A stretch of 64,000 nt of DNA from an uncultured Granulosicoccaceae bacterium (lineage in GTDB: Bacteria > Pseudomonadota > Gammaproteobacteria > Granulosicoccales > Granulosicoccaceae): contig CALKXD010000064.1 of the NCBI GenBank assembly GCA_938003855.1, positions 1 through 64,000 on the forward strand, in the 5' to 3' direction. Below the pieces are notes generated by a model that did not search any database, had not been told where the DNA came from, and worked only from the letters and a program-made list of their open reading frames with translations. Numbering within the stretch: position 1 is the first letter of the stretch; each line of letters begins with the position of its first letter. Of the stretch, positions 23,301-30,742 are shown in pieces. The translations under genes were made by a program, and so were the position numbers.

Positions 23301-26300
23301 CGCCAGCTACGACACTACGGCACCGTCAGCCGCCGTTGTTGTAATCACGGAAGACACCAACAATGATGGTCTGGTCAGTATTGCCGAGCACAGTGGTCGC
23401 CTGGATGTTACCGTCACGTTGCCGGTGGATGCCGTGTCCGGTGATACCGTTACTCTGGACGATGCCACTGCCAGTCAGTCTGTGGTGTTGAGCAGCAGCG
23501 ATATCTCCGCAGGTGAAATTACCCTGGACGTCACTGCCGGGGTGCATGCGGAGACGGTGGTGATCACCGCATCGGTCACGGATCTGGCTGGTAATCAGTC
23601 TGCCTCCGGATCGGATACTGTCCTGTACGATCTTGCCGCACCTGCGATGGGTGTGGTGTCGATATCCGAGGATAGCAACAACGATGGCCTGATCAGTCTG
23701 GCTGAACAGGTCGGTGCGGTAGATATCGTCGTCGCTCTGCCGGCGGATGCGGTGACCGGAGACACACTACAGGTCAGTGATGGTACAGCCACCAACACGG
23801 TTGTGTTGAGTGCTGCAGATATAAATTCAGGCACGGTCGCCACCAGCGTTCCGGCCGGTGATGACGGTGATACGTTGCTTGTCAGTGCCATGATCACTGA
23901 TATCGCTGGCAATCCGTCGACAAGTGCGTCTGATAGTGCACTCCATGATCTCGCCGCCCCGGGGGCCCCGGTGGTGACGATCACCGAAGATTTCAACAAC
24001 GATCAGCTGGTGTCTGCTGCCGAGGCGGTCGGAGATACCGATGTATTAATCACGTTACCAGTGGATGCAGTGGTCGGGGATATCGTGTTCATTGATGATG
24101 GAGCAAGCGTTCTATCGCAACTTTTGACGTCGGCCGATTTAACCGCAGGTACCGTTGCCGGCGCATTTGCATCGCCGGCTGATGGTGGTGTGATCACCGT
24201 GACGGCATCAGTAATCGATAGTGCCGGCAACCCCTCGCTGGCGTCAACGGATACCGCCACTTATGACTTGACCGAACCCGCCATACCGGTCGTCCGGCTG
24301 GTCGAAGATATCAGCGGTGACGGATTTATAAACGCCGCCGAGCTTCAGGGTGATATCGATGTGGCGATCATCTTACCGCTGAATGCGGTCGCTGGTGATA
24401 CGGTGACGATCAGTGATGGCAGCACCACAGTAACGCAGGTATTGAGCGCCGCTGACATCACAGCGGGTGTGGTCAGTACCGCATTTGCCGCCGGCAATGA
24501 TGGCGATGCCTTTGCGGTTACGGCTATCGTGACGGATGTATCCGGCAATAGCTCCGGGCTGATCAGTCACAGCGCCGGTGTCGATATCAGCGCACCTTCG
24601 GTGCCATCGGTTGTGATTACTGAAGACGGCAACAGCGACAGCCTGATCTCCCGCAGTGAGTTGATTACGGATCTTGATGTCACTATTACACTGCCTGCCG
24701 ATGCCGTTGCCGGTGACACGCTGGAAATAGACAACGGCACCGTCAATAACACCGTAATGCTGAGTGCGTCTGATATCATCACCGGATCTATAAACAGCAG
24801 TTTTATCGCCGGTAGTGATAGCGATACCGTTGTTGTCACCGCCTCTGTGACCGATATCGCGGGTAATCAATCTGTCGCGGCCACTGCCAGCGCAACCTAC
24901 GATCTGTCAGCACCGGCAGCGCCGGTCATTGTTATTGTCGAAGATGCCGGCAACGACGGTTTGATCAGCATTGCTGAACTCGACGGTGCTGTCGATCTGG
25001 CGGTGACATTGCCCGTCGATGTCGTGGCCGGAGACGCGCTTTCGATCAGTGACGGCCACACTACTTTCACCCACGTACTGACCGCCGCAGATATTTCAGC
25101 CGGTGTGGTGCTTAGCACGACCCCTGCAGGCAGCGATACTGATGTGCTGCTGGTGTCAGTGTTCGCGACCGACTCTGCAGGCAACAGCTCTGCCGCCGTG
25201 TCTGACAACGCCAGCTATGATCTGAGCGCCCCCGGGGATGTGACGATCACCATCAGTGAAGATCTCAATAGTGACGGGCTGGTGTCGAGCGCGGAAGCGT
25301 CCGGCGATGCTGACATCCAAATCAACCTGCCGGTTGATGCGCAGGTCGGTGATTCTGTCATTGTCAGCGATGGTGCGATTACCCGAACGCGGGTTCTGCA
25401 GTTGACCGATATCACGGCAGGCGTTGTTGCTAGCTCGTTCAGCGCCCCGGCTGATGGCGCTCTGCTTTCAGTTACTGCCCGCGTTACCGATGTCGCTGGA
25501 AATAGCTCACTGTTGTCCAGCCGTGCGGCCACGTATGATCTCAGCAGGCCCGGTGTGCCGGTGATCGTTGTGAGTGAAGATGCCAGTAACGACGGCTGGA
25601 TAAACGCCAGCGAGTTGCAGGGTGATATAGATATCAGCGTTACACTGCCGGTCGATGCGACGGTTGGTGATACTGTCACGATAAGCGATGGTCTGGCGAC
25701 GACAACACTTATCTTAACCGGTACAGATATTAATGCAGGCTATGTGACAACGACGGTTGTCGCCGGTGGTCATGGAGAGACTCTGCTACTCACGGCGACG
25801 GTCACGGATGTATCCGGCAATAGCTCGACGTCGGCGACTAACCATGTCGTCTATGATATCACGCCGCCGTCAATCCCAATGCTATTGATAGCAGAAGACA
25901 GCAACGGTGACGGACTCATTAACCAGGCAGAGCTCAGTGGGGATATAGATCTCGTCATCACACTGCCAGTGGATGCGGTCGCCGGAGATACCCTGAATAT
26001 AGATGACTCGGTGACGACGAATACTATGGTGCTGAGTGCGCAGGATATTGCCGACAGCACAGTCGACACAAGTTTTAGCGCTGGCACAGATGCCGACACT
26101 GTATCCTTTAGTGTGATGCTGACAGACATTGCCGGAAATCAATCGCTGGTGGCGACAGAGTCGGCAATCGTTGATCTGGCGGCTCCCGACAGCCCGGTTA
26201 TCGTCATAGCCGAGGATACGGACAATGACGGTTTGATTAATCTCGCAGAGCTTAACGGTGATATTGATGTTACCGTGTCGCTGCCTTCTGATGCGGTGAC

Positions 26301-29300
26301 TGGAGACACTGTGGCCGTCAGTGACGGTATCACCACCCAACGCCTGTTACTGGCTGGCGGTGATATAGCAGCCGGTAACATAGCCACAATCTTTGCCGCT
26401 GGCAACGATGACGAAGTACTGGAAGTAACGGTCAGTGTTACGGACATTGCCGGTAACCGCTCGTCGGCAACCAGTGATACCGCACGCTATGATCTTAGTG
26501 CCCCGGTGGCACCGGTGGTGGCGATCAGTGAAGATCTCAATGATGATGGATTGGTGTCATCAGCCGAGGCGATTGGGGATACCGACATACTGATCGGGCT
26601 GGCACCGGACGCAGAGGCTGGCGATTGGATCAGCGTCAGTGATGGACAGGTCAGTCAGCAGATTACCCTGAGCACCTCTGATATCACGACCGGTGGTGTT
26701 AGTGTGCTTTTTCCGGCACCGCTTGATGGTGGCGCGATCAGCATTGCCGCGACGCTGACGGATGTCTCTGGCAATGTGTCATTGGCGGGTACTGATACTG
26801 CCGTCTATGATCTCACCGACCCTGGGGCGCCAGTCATTCTATTGAGTGAAGATTTCAGTGATGATGGCCTGATCAGTCGTGCAGAACTCGATGGCAATAT
26901 AGATGTCACCATTCTGCTGCCGGCAGATGCGGTGGCGGGTGATTCAGTGACCGTCAGTGATGGTACAGACACGGTGGTGATTGAGCTAACCGGGTCCGAT
27001 CTGCTGGCTGGCCGTGTCACCGCGACGTTCGATGCCGGTGCGGATGGTGACGCCGTATCAGTGACCGCAACGTTGACAGACTTATCCGGCAACCGCTCGA
27101 CCACAGCGCGCGACTCGGCCCGCTACGATATCACCGCACCCGGCATGCCGGTGATATCTATAGCCGGGGACAGCAACAACGATGGCATGATAAGCAGTGG
27201 CGAACTGAATGGCGATATTGCTGTTCTGGTCGAATTGCCGGACAACGCACTGGCTGGAGAGTCGGCAGAGATAGATAACGCCAGTGTCACATCAGTGCGG
27301 CTACTGAGTGCCGCCGATATAGCATCGGGCTTTTTTGTTACTACGTTTGAGGCAGGCGCTGATACCGAAATACTGGTCGTGAGTGCGGTGCTTATAGATG
27401 CGGCCGGAAATCGCTCAGCCACGGCCAGTGATAGTGCAAGCTACGATCTGTCAGCGCCCACCGCACCAATGGTCACAATCGCACAGGACAGAAATAATAA
27501 CGGGTATATAAGCTATCCGGAGTTTGACATTACCCTGACTGTGGTTGTCCGCCTGCCTGACGATACGGTTGCGGGTGACACCCTGACCGTCACTGACAGC
27601 CACGCCCGCCAGAGCTTTGTGCTGACCACTGAGAACATTAACGCAGGCACGCTGGAGGCCGCTTTTACTGCTGCCAGATTTGCTGAAACCCTATTCCTGA
27701 CAGCTGAGTTGATTGATCCGCTTGGCAATACGTCTGTGCCGGCCACCGTGACCGCTGAGTATGATCTGAATTCTGATAGCGATGCTGACAGTATTCCTGA
27801 CCGGCTCGAAGGCAGCGGTGACAGTGATGCCGACGGCACCCCCGATTACCTCGACACCGACTCTGATAACGATGGCATCCCGGACTTGCAGGAAAATGGT
27901 CGGCTACTGCAACTACTCAACAGTGACTCTGACAATGACGGTATCGATGATGCACTGGATGCTGATTTTACCGCTGGTCCGGACCGCAACAACAATGGCA
28001 TCGACGATGCTTTGGAGCCGACCGACTCCGACGCTGATGGCATTGCCAATTATTATGACCTGGACTCAGACAACGATGGTGTGCTCGATGCGGTCGAACG
28101 CGCCAGCGATACTGATATAGACGGTATTCCTGATTTCCTCGACACTGATTCGGACAACGACGGGCTAACGGATACATTTGAGGCAGGTATTTCTGTGGAT
28201 CTTGCTATCGACAGCAACGGCCGGTTGTCCGGTCCGGTTGGCAGCAATGGTCTGGCAGACGCCCTTGAGACGTCTGTTGACAACGGCTTCTCTGACTACA
28301 ACGGCGATGGCATTATAGATTCACCGGTGGACACTGATGCTGATGGTACAGCAGACTACCGCGACTCTGACTCCGATAACGATGGTATCAGCGACCTGAC
28401 CGAGGCCGCTGGTCAGTCGGGCACACTGGATACCGACGCCGACGGGCTTCCCAACCACCTCGACAGCGACTCTGACGCCGACGGTATAGCCGATGCGCTG
28501 GAGGGTGGCGGCGACACCGACGCTGATGGTATCGCAGACTACCGGGACGGCGATTCAGATAACGACAGCATCCCTGATCTTACAGAGTCGTCAATCGATT
28601 CAGACGGTGACGGCCTGCCTGACTACCGCGATACCGATGCCGACAACGACGGCATTGAAGACTCGATAGAAGCAGGCGATGCGCTTGGCTTTAGAGACAC
28701 AGACGCCGATGGTATTGCCGATCACCTCGATACTGACGCCGATGGCGATAACATCAGCGATCTACTGGAAGGGGGCGGTGACAGCGATGCCGACGGTCTG
28801 CCGGACTATCTGGACACAGACTCCGACAACGATGGTCTGCCTGATCTCGAAGAGCATGGTCTGGACAGTGACGGTGACGGTATTGCCGACAGCGTTGATA
28901 CTGACTCCGACAACGACGGCATCCCGGACGGGTTGGAAGGCAGCGCTGATAGCGATGCCGATGGACTGCCCAACTATCTGGATACCGACTCCGATAACGA
29001 TACCTTGCCCGACGCCATAGAGGGCAGGGGTGATACTGATGGTGATGGCATCCCGGACGCGGAAGATGTCGACAGTGACAATGACTCAATTGCAGACATC
29101 ATCGAAGCGACTTATCTTGGCGAGCTACCGGCCGACTTCGATGGCGACACTATTCCGGACTACCTCGATCTTGATACCGACAATGATTCGATAACGGACC
29201 AGCAGGAAGGCAGTGACGATCGGGATCTTGACGGTGCTGCGGATTTCCGTGATCTCGATGTGGATGATGACGGCATACTAGACCTCTTCGAGTCACATCT

Positions 29301-30555
29301 AGGCGTTGTTGAGGTGGCCTTGCTGGATCTGGATGGCGATGGGGTTATTGATGGCGATGTTGGCCATAACGGCCTGGCCGATGCCGTAGAAACAACAATG
29401 GATTCGGGCTTGCCCAATTTCCTGCTGGCCGACTTTGATGGCGACAGCGTGCCGGACTATCGGGATCATGACAGTGACAACGACGGCATCCTGGACACAC
29501 TGGAGTCAGACCATCCTGATGACAACCTCGACGGTTTAATCGATGAGCCGCTGCCGTTGAATGACGACCGCATCGTACTGATACTAAGCGACCGACTGGA
29601 GCGTCCCGACGGACTGGCGGCCAACGCAGGTGGTATTCCCCCCAACAGCGACAACGTCGGTCTGGCCGATTATCGTGATCTCGACAGCGATAACGATGGA
29701 CTGACCGATGTCATTGAGGTGCTCGGCCCGCAACACGACAGTGATCGGGATGGTGTACTCGACGCATTTATTGATAGTGACGGCGATGGTACCAGTGACC
29801 GCATTGATGTTGATGGTGGTTCGCCAGGCGGTGTGAACAACCTGAGCGCGCAGGGCGGGCGTATAGCACTGCGTCCGCCGGTTGACAGCGACCGCGACGG
29901 CGTCTCAGATTTCCGCGATGTTGATTCTGATCAGGACGGCATTACCGATCTGGCTGAAAGTGGTGGTATCGATGCCGATGGCAACGGACAGGTTGACCGC
30001 TTTATTGATGAGGATGACAACGGTCTGGATGACAACGCCGGTAACACCGTGGCGGCGCGGGATCTGGATGGCGACGGAGCTTATGACTATATCGATATCG
30101 ACAGCGACGGTGATGGCATCTTCGATATCGTTGAAGCCGGCTTCACTGATGCAAACGGCGATGGTATCGCTGATCAGGCGGCGGATCATGACGGCGATGG
30201 TATTGCCGATTCTGTCGATGTCGACTTAAGTGGTGGCATGGATCTGGATGGCGATAGCATCGATGACCGCTTCGATGCGGACTTCTCACCCGAAAGCGAT
30301 CTCGATGGTGATGGTCTGATTGACAGTGCCGATGCTGATGCCGATGGCGATGGATTTACCGACCCCGGTGAGTTGATCATCGCCGCCGCACTGCCGCAGG
30401 TGGTTGTAATCGGACTGGACGGAAGAGGTTGCCTACTGGGTCCTGCGACCGCGCAGGTTGATCCCACTCTGGTGATTCTGTTGCTATTGTCGCTGGCGGG
30501 GTTGCGGGGTCGGTGCCGGACCGTGAATCGTCATAACAGCAAGTACTACTTATGA
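11398..30555 (+). CDS. Giant exported calcium-repeat protein, 6385 residues
   Basis: Predicted exported surface or adhesin-like protein. In order: an Arg-rich n-region and hydrophobic Sec-type segment (PWLAALMLLTGNAVHG, about 54-70); a beta-sandwich module with GWINAGGSC (about 85-235); alternating TSP3-type Asp-rich repeats and single-copy beta domains, including a module shared with the 2518-residue protein (about 895-1075); 33 tandem 106-residue Ig-like domains (about 1960-5458); a long second block of TSP3-type repeats (about 5459-6320). The C-terminal tail has GCLLGPATAQVDPTL, a hydrophobic stretch and Arg-containing end, like the Cys-containing CTERM sorting signals. Each Ig-like unit contains a 12-residue EF-hand-like loop, so calcium-dependent rigidity is likely. 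The TTG start is uncertain: no good ribosome-binding site is seen, and GTG 11416, GTG 11422 or TTG 11461 are alternatives. No type I secretion genes are nearby. Confidence 0.85.
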   Translation: MSGRHQVTVGGINAGFRAVRGLPGGCRGFLSAAAAPFRRSGQQWCGRLPERSRPWLAALMLLTGNAVHGAAALPDTNDTTRRASAAPVPGWINAGGSCDTSDANYWGWSSAAWANGSWPPPTDGHTYFMSCGSWGEGATGTISGLTPGADYVFTFYVAGFQSSDGYGARVSDQYQITVGNESSGTVAFDSEGWLLQRFVFTADSSSETITVFTPSKSPYGMTHYSFGGDAIRLDNDSDFDGISDLVEGLVNDTDGDGVPDYLDTDSDGDTIPDGTEDTRSPQLLGDDSNNNGIDDAIDSAITGGVDSNGDGVDDLLQPSDSDDDGVANHLDLDSDNDGIPDAVEGHSDRDGDGFGDYLDPDSDGDTLFDSQEAVPQGSSSLDADNNGVISLSESGGFGSNGLADALETSVDSGHPDYDGDGSGPDVPAGAGVFDFQAPDTDSDGVNDLVDIDDDNDGLADTTEDLQIAQSADFQSTSGWTLNGVSHDASQHLVKITGDTSGSVSQTLPSGYAVTSAEFSFGWNNSISSGTSGLSSTLTVSIGGTAYASLTTFDGSDGQVAGSPNGAGYAHLSFLNGAIGDVTGNDASGDTHNGYDIPATTYLAWLPQTRVRIYLPEALTSDGQVFEIGFPDMSGDDFGIHSVGVYSSADTDSDAVPDRMDLDSDNDGISDLFESADAAGVADDANGDGFIEVNEGVDTDVDGLMDVFEDGDLTINEGSDPVDTDSDGLPDYRDLDSDSDAIPDTIEARATAGYVGNDGDVGDDDNDGDGVIALFDDNDSGSGAFGGGHVNFIAPVDTDSDNTPDYRDTDSDGDTALDATEAGTIATPPVYSDPDGSVDDPATLDNELGDDTEVAYRETLDSDGDGISDKADLDDDNDGIPDTSECIVDSIEPHLTASATAYAAASADQWVAITKAEYDAMAAGVAGTSVFGTAEAYTKTGTHSNFAGDAMYTFGQSSNPSGTGVTVYAFKRAGASAMSGDDDSVRLSVSSNGSGFTSYGSALPAATVDNNESHWVLKAPTVVQSSPVYLGLSTNNNSSIYYDASDTTGRYAAGSVSTVSSYYYGWSMQGLASTDLGSAAACTTDIDTDGDGLVDRLDIDSDNDYRFDSQEAVPAGTVSLDTDNDGVISEAEAGGFGVNGLADNLETSIDSGVVDYDGDGNGPDAPTGGGTPDFQLKDVDGDGVSDADDIDDDNDGISDFAEQVGFIDSTGVSPVADGLEDTADYPQGYWNLSYYAGHSGVSGSSWPAAVQQNGAAGSPTFYGESTLGWGQQVSEAAPNGSAPDGRWASTETPTSPLLPTGYVGSSWSASNSDYQIDYRRTMTADGTLSIGGASGDVVDDIVVVQVNGITRYAYWPSGGAPDPRPGESQVARVELNADDEVLIRFINLGGIGGMKFSLVLRRDVDTDSDGIVDRLDSDSDNDSITDLVESGHSDGIALDVNGDGKVSAAEGADADADGMADVFESGNSGGNIGSQPVNSDTDTLADFRDVDSDADGLADSAEGAADTDGDGKPDYLDIDSDNDGITDANEGPPPIASTFSFVSSTAAATASLTSAASSGFGVALISADEGVLQLSASSPAESSFDSVSSARGTIARSTVTLLRDASEVLETYSLSLQTAGGFDDGLYLEVDGVVVIEFTEPDWSISDVRTMYGGGAGWTPWTNQGNPALQLLIDNTGDASVALMVDRTDTPGVRDNILDVIPGAAPNAMPELNIEDGIEVGIAFRNASGAGGLSAVTLSASATFASNQSIDTDGDTIADFVDLDSDNDGIDDLYEAANTTGIAADANRDGIVSASEGPDTDTDGLVDLFEGADLTTDTGVDPVDSDGDSLADYRDLDSDGDGLPDAIEAQPTATYAASYGNDGDVRDDDSDGDGVLDVYDVVAGFGGSFSTPLNTDGTDEVDYLDLDSDNDTASDAVENASDVTVAASYADPDGNIDDPAVDFSNEGGDTTEVAYREDATAPGAPVITVTEDSNNDGYINQTELSGQTDLSITLPVDALAGHVLRVADNSNSTSITLNASQVSAGVVSTALAAPADGSTQTYTATVTDNAGNTSLAGSDMVMVDLTQPSSPVVVLTEDSSNDGLINSTELDGLIDVTITLPVNAAAGDTVSVSNGVTTNTLVLSAGDVSTGSVATTFTAGSDGDTLLVTASMTDVSGNVSGSASDSAGYDISATAAPSVVIDEDLNNDALISLAELTGVVNVTATLPVDAVAGDTVHLDDGDTTNSLVLSASDITAGTVAATFVAGNDGDTLTVTASVTDAAGNLSATSIDTAVYDLAAPTQPLVTITEDSDDNALIGLAELSGNLDVAIALPVDVVAGDTLAISDGSTTNTILISSADVTAGAVSSSFTSGGDGQSVQISASITDIAGNTSSTSTDNASYDLVATAAPTVLITEDLDDNALVSLVEAVGDTDVQVTVPADAVVGDVLQISDGSTTSVTTLVSADITAGVVSAAFTAPGDGGSIIVSAGLTDRAGNTSASGSDSASYDLSAPDAPVVVLTEDNSNDGLISQGELSGQIDVTVTLPANAVAGDTLNVGDGSTTVTIVLTAGDISSGVVTTGFVAGSDGDSLTVTATVSDASGNSSSLATDSASYDITAPNAPTVTLTEDTNNDSLISATELSGDINVTVALPVDAVAGDTVAVSDGSITHTLVLLTADISTGSVFAVFSAGADTDLLTVTADVTDVAGNQSVAGSDFATYDLSPASIPVIVIDEDTDNNALIGAAELSANLDVTVVLPADAAAGDTLVIGDGSSTNTVLLTSGDITAGQVSASFAAGADGDTVTVTATITDVAGNLSAAASDMAGYDLTAPGIPLVLISDDLDNNALVSAVEAVGDTDAQVTLPADAVAGDVVSVSDGSASSHILLQTADVSAGSISVSFAPPADGGSVTVTAMITDLAGNTSATASDTAVYDLSAPSVPVIQLTEDAGNDGLISSGELSGPVDVTVTLPVDVNAGDTLRVSDGSVTNAILITSADIASGSVVTSFASGSDGDSLTVTAVVVDPSGNSSATASDAAVYDLTAPAAPVVVISEDSNNDALISGVELTGDSNITVALPGGDAVAGDAVVVSDGSSTNTIVLTAADIAAAMVTTTFSAGSHSDALTVTAVLTDMAGNQSASHSDTAVFDLAAPGIPVILITEDTDNNGLIGVAELAGALDVSVTLPADVVAGDTLIISDGISSNSVLLSASDLSAGTVAGSFSAGVDGDALTVSAVITDIAGNSSASASDSISYDLTAPSAALVTLTEDADDNGLVSITEALGVADVRVTLPVDAVAGDTVTVSDGSASNVITLQTADITNGVVNTSFSAPANGGSLVISAVVTDIAGNVSTSAGDNASYDLSAPSLPVVELQEDTSNDGLINSAELSGQVDVIVTLPADAVSGDTVQVSDGLSTTSIVLSAGDIANGSVTTAFASGNDGGSIALTATVTDAAGNRSAVAGDSADYDLTAPSTASLVITEDSNDDALINVAELSGDINVLVSLPVDAVAGDTVTVDDGVTSNVIVLGVSDISAAQVATTFAAGNDTDTLTITASVTDIAGNQSLTTTDSARYDLSAPTPSVVVIAEDTDNNGLISITELSGVLDVTVQLSADAVAGDSLMISDGNTVQTVLLSGTDISNGSVSSVFSPGSHGDTVTATAAITDIAGNTSTNATDTAGYDLLAPAGAVVLITEDNDNNGLIGSEEYIGAVDVIVTLPADAVAGDTLSVSDGATTSTFVLTATQVSAASVASSFTGSVDGDVFSVTARLTDVAGNPSVASDDTATFDLVAPALVGLVIAEDSNNDGMVSVNENSGQADVTISLAADVVSGDLISVTDGLTTNSIVVTMADIGNGFAGSSFSPPASGSVLAVTATVTDAAGNQSVSVGDSAIYDLSSPDVPVVVLSEDTSNDGLINNAELSGRIDVTVTLPTNAAAGDIVTVSDGSTDISVTLSAPDINAGLITTRFDAGTHGDTVTVTATVTDPSGNRSASASDSASYDTTAPSAAVVVITEDTNNDGLVSIAEHSGRLDVTVTLPVDAVSGDTVTLDDATASQSVVLSSSDISAGEITLDVTAGVHAETVVITASVTDLAGNQSASGSDTVLYDLAAPAMGVVSISEDSNNDGLISLAEQVGAVDIVVALPADAVTGDTLQVSDGTATNTVVLSAADINSGTVATSVPAGDDGDTLLVSAMITDIAGNPSTSASDSALHDLAAPGAPVVTITEDFNNDQLVSAAEAVGDTDVLITLPVDAVVGDIVFIDDGASVLSQLLTSADLTAGTVAGAFASPADGGVITVTASVIDSAGNPSLASTDTATYDLTEPAIPVVRLVEDISGDGFINAAELQGDIDVAIILPLNAVAGDTVTISDGSTTVTQVLSAADITAGVVSTAFAAGNDGDAFAVTAIVTDVSGNSSGLISHSAGVDISAPSVPSVVITEDGNSDSLISRSELITDLDVTITLPADAVAGDTLEIDNGTVNNTVMLSASDIITGSINSSFIAGSDSDTVVVTASVTDIAGNQSVAATASATYDLSAPAAPVIVIVEDAGNDGLISIAELDGAVDLAVTLPVDVVAGDALSISDGHTTFTHVLTAADISAGVVLSTTPAGSDTDVLLVSVFATDSAGNSSAAVSDNASYDLSAPGDVTITISEDLNSDGLVSSAEASGDADIQINLPVDAQVGDSVIVSDGAITRTRVLQLTDITAGVVASSFSAPADGALLSVTARVTDVAGNSSLLSSRAATYDLSRPGVPVIVVSEDASNDGWINASELQGDIDISVTLPVDATVGDTVTISDGLATTTLILTGTDINAGYVTTTVVAGGHGETLLLTATVTDVSGNSSTSATNHVVYDITPPSIPMLLIAEDSNGDGLINQAELSGDIDLVITLPVDAVAGDTLNIDDSVTTNTMVLSAQDIADSTVDTSFSAGTDADTVSFSVMLTDIAGNQSLVATESAIVDLAAPDSPVIVIAEDTDNDGLINLAELNGDIDVTVSLPSDAVTGDTVAVSDGITTQRLLLAGGDIAAGNIATIFAAGNDDEVLEVTVSVTDIAGNRSSATSDTARYDLSAPVAPVVAISEDLNDDGLVSSAEAIGDTDILIGLAPDAEAGDWISVSDGQVSQQITLSTSDITTGGVSVLFPAPLDGGAISIAATLTDVSGNVSLAGTDTAVYDLTDPGAPVILLSEDFSDDGLISRAELDGNIDVTILLPADAVAGDSVTVSDGTDTVVIELTGSDLLAGRVTATFDAGADGDAVSVTATLTDLSGNRSTTARDSARYDITAPGMPVISIAGDSNNDGMISSGELNGDIAVLVELPDNALAGESAEIDNASVTSVRLLSAADIASGFFVTTFEAGADTEILVVSAVLIDAAGNRSATASDSASYDLSAPTAPMVTIAQDRNNNGYISYPEFDITLTVVVRLPDDTVAGDTLTVTDSHARQSFVLTTENINAGTLEAAFTAARFAETLFLTAELIDPLGNTSVPATVTAEYDLNSDSDADSIPDRLEGSGDSDADGTPDYLDTDSDNDGIPDLQENGRLLQLLNSDSDNDGIDDALDADFTAGPDRNNNGIDDALEPTDSDADGIANYYDLDSDNDGVLDAVERASDTDIDGIPDFLDTDSDNDGLTDTFEAGISVDLAIDSNGRLSGPVGSNGLADALETSVDNGFSDYNGDGIIDSPVDTDADGTADYRDSDSDNDGISDLTEAAGQSGTLDTDADGLPNHLDSDSDADGIADALEGGGDTDADGIADYRDGDSDNDSIPDLTESSIDSDGDGLPDYRDTDADNDGIEDSIEAGDALGFRDTDADGIADHLDTDADGDNISDLLEGGGDSDADGLPDYLDTDSDNDGLPDLEEHGLDSDGDGIADSVDTDSDNDGIPDGLEGSADSDADGLPNYLDTDSDNDTLPDAIEGRGDTDGDGIPDAEDVDSDNDSIADIIEATYLGELPADFDGDTIPDYLDLDTDNDSITDQQEGSDDRDLDGAADFRDLDVDDDGILDLFESHLGVVEVALLDLDGDGVIDGDVGHNGLADAVETTMDSGLPNFLLADFDGDSVPDYRDHDSDNDGILDTLESDHPDDNLDGLIDEPLPLNDDRIVLILSDRLERPDGLAANAGGIPPNSDNVGLADYRDLDSDNDGLTDVIEVLGPQHDSDRDGVLDAFIDSDGDGTSDRIDVDGGSPGGVNNLSAQGGRIALRPPVDSDRDGVSDFRDVDSDQDGITDLAESGGIDADGNGQVDRFIDEDDNGLDDNAGNTVAARDLDGDGAYDYIDIDSDGDGIFDIVEAGFTDANGDGIADQAADHDGDGIADSVDVDLSGGMDLDGDSIDDRFDADFSPESDLDGDGLIDSADADADGDGFTDPGELIIAAALPQVVVIGLDGRGCLLGPATAQVDPTLVILLLLSLAGLRGRCRTVNRHNSKYYL
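17275..27771 (+). repeat. 33 tandem 318-bp (106-residue) Ig-like repeats with EF-hand-like loops
   Basis: The codon for the acidic residue opening each loop recurs at 17305, 17623, 17941, 18259 and so on to 27484, a constant 318-bp step with one extra codon in unit 11 (a GG where others have one residue). Each unit reads APxxPVVxITED-x-NNDGLIS-x-x-EL, then DVTVTLPxDAVAGDT, SDGxTTNTxxLSAxDI, DGDTLTVTAxVTDxAGNxSA and YDLS. The loop D-x-N-x-D-G-x-I-x-x-x-E matches a calcium-binding EF-hand loop. Units fall into four classes repeating in order, giving a higher-order period of 1272 bp. Confidence 0.93.
27772..30370 (+). repeat. TSP3-type Asp-rich calcium-binding repeats
   Basis: A dense series of units like DSDNDGIPD and DTDADGIADYLD, spaced about 13-20 residues, follows the Ig-like array. 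They match thrombospondin type 3-like calcium-binding repeats common in secreted proteins of marine bacteria. Shorter blocks of the same kind lie near 12100-12800, 13340-14050, 14640-15000, 15600-15990 and 16650-17270. Confidence 0.8.
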
Positions 30556-30742
30556 CGCGATCCCGGGTCACGCCAATGGTTTTGCAGTGGTCACTCAATG
30601 CGGTCAGTGCAATGCCCGGGTCCGCAACCGGTGTGACAGCACTGTAGGTTCACCGGTTTTCGTATTTAACTTATGCAGTGGTCGGTGGTAGAGTCCGCGC
30701 AGTGATTTTTGATCGCCTTTTTACAACAACGCAGGAGTCCCC

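Noticed and set aside
17275-27771. CRISPR array
   Set aside because: The 318-bp periodicity is a coding protein-domain repeat in one continuous frame, not short identical repeats with spacers.
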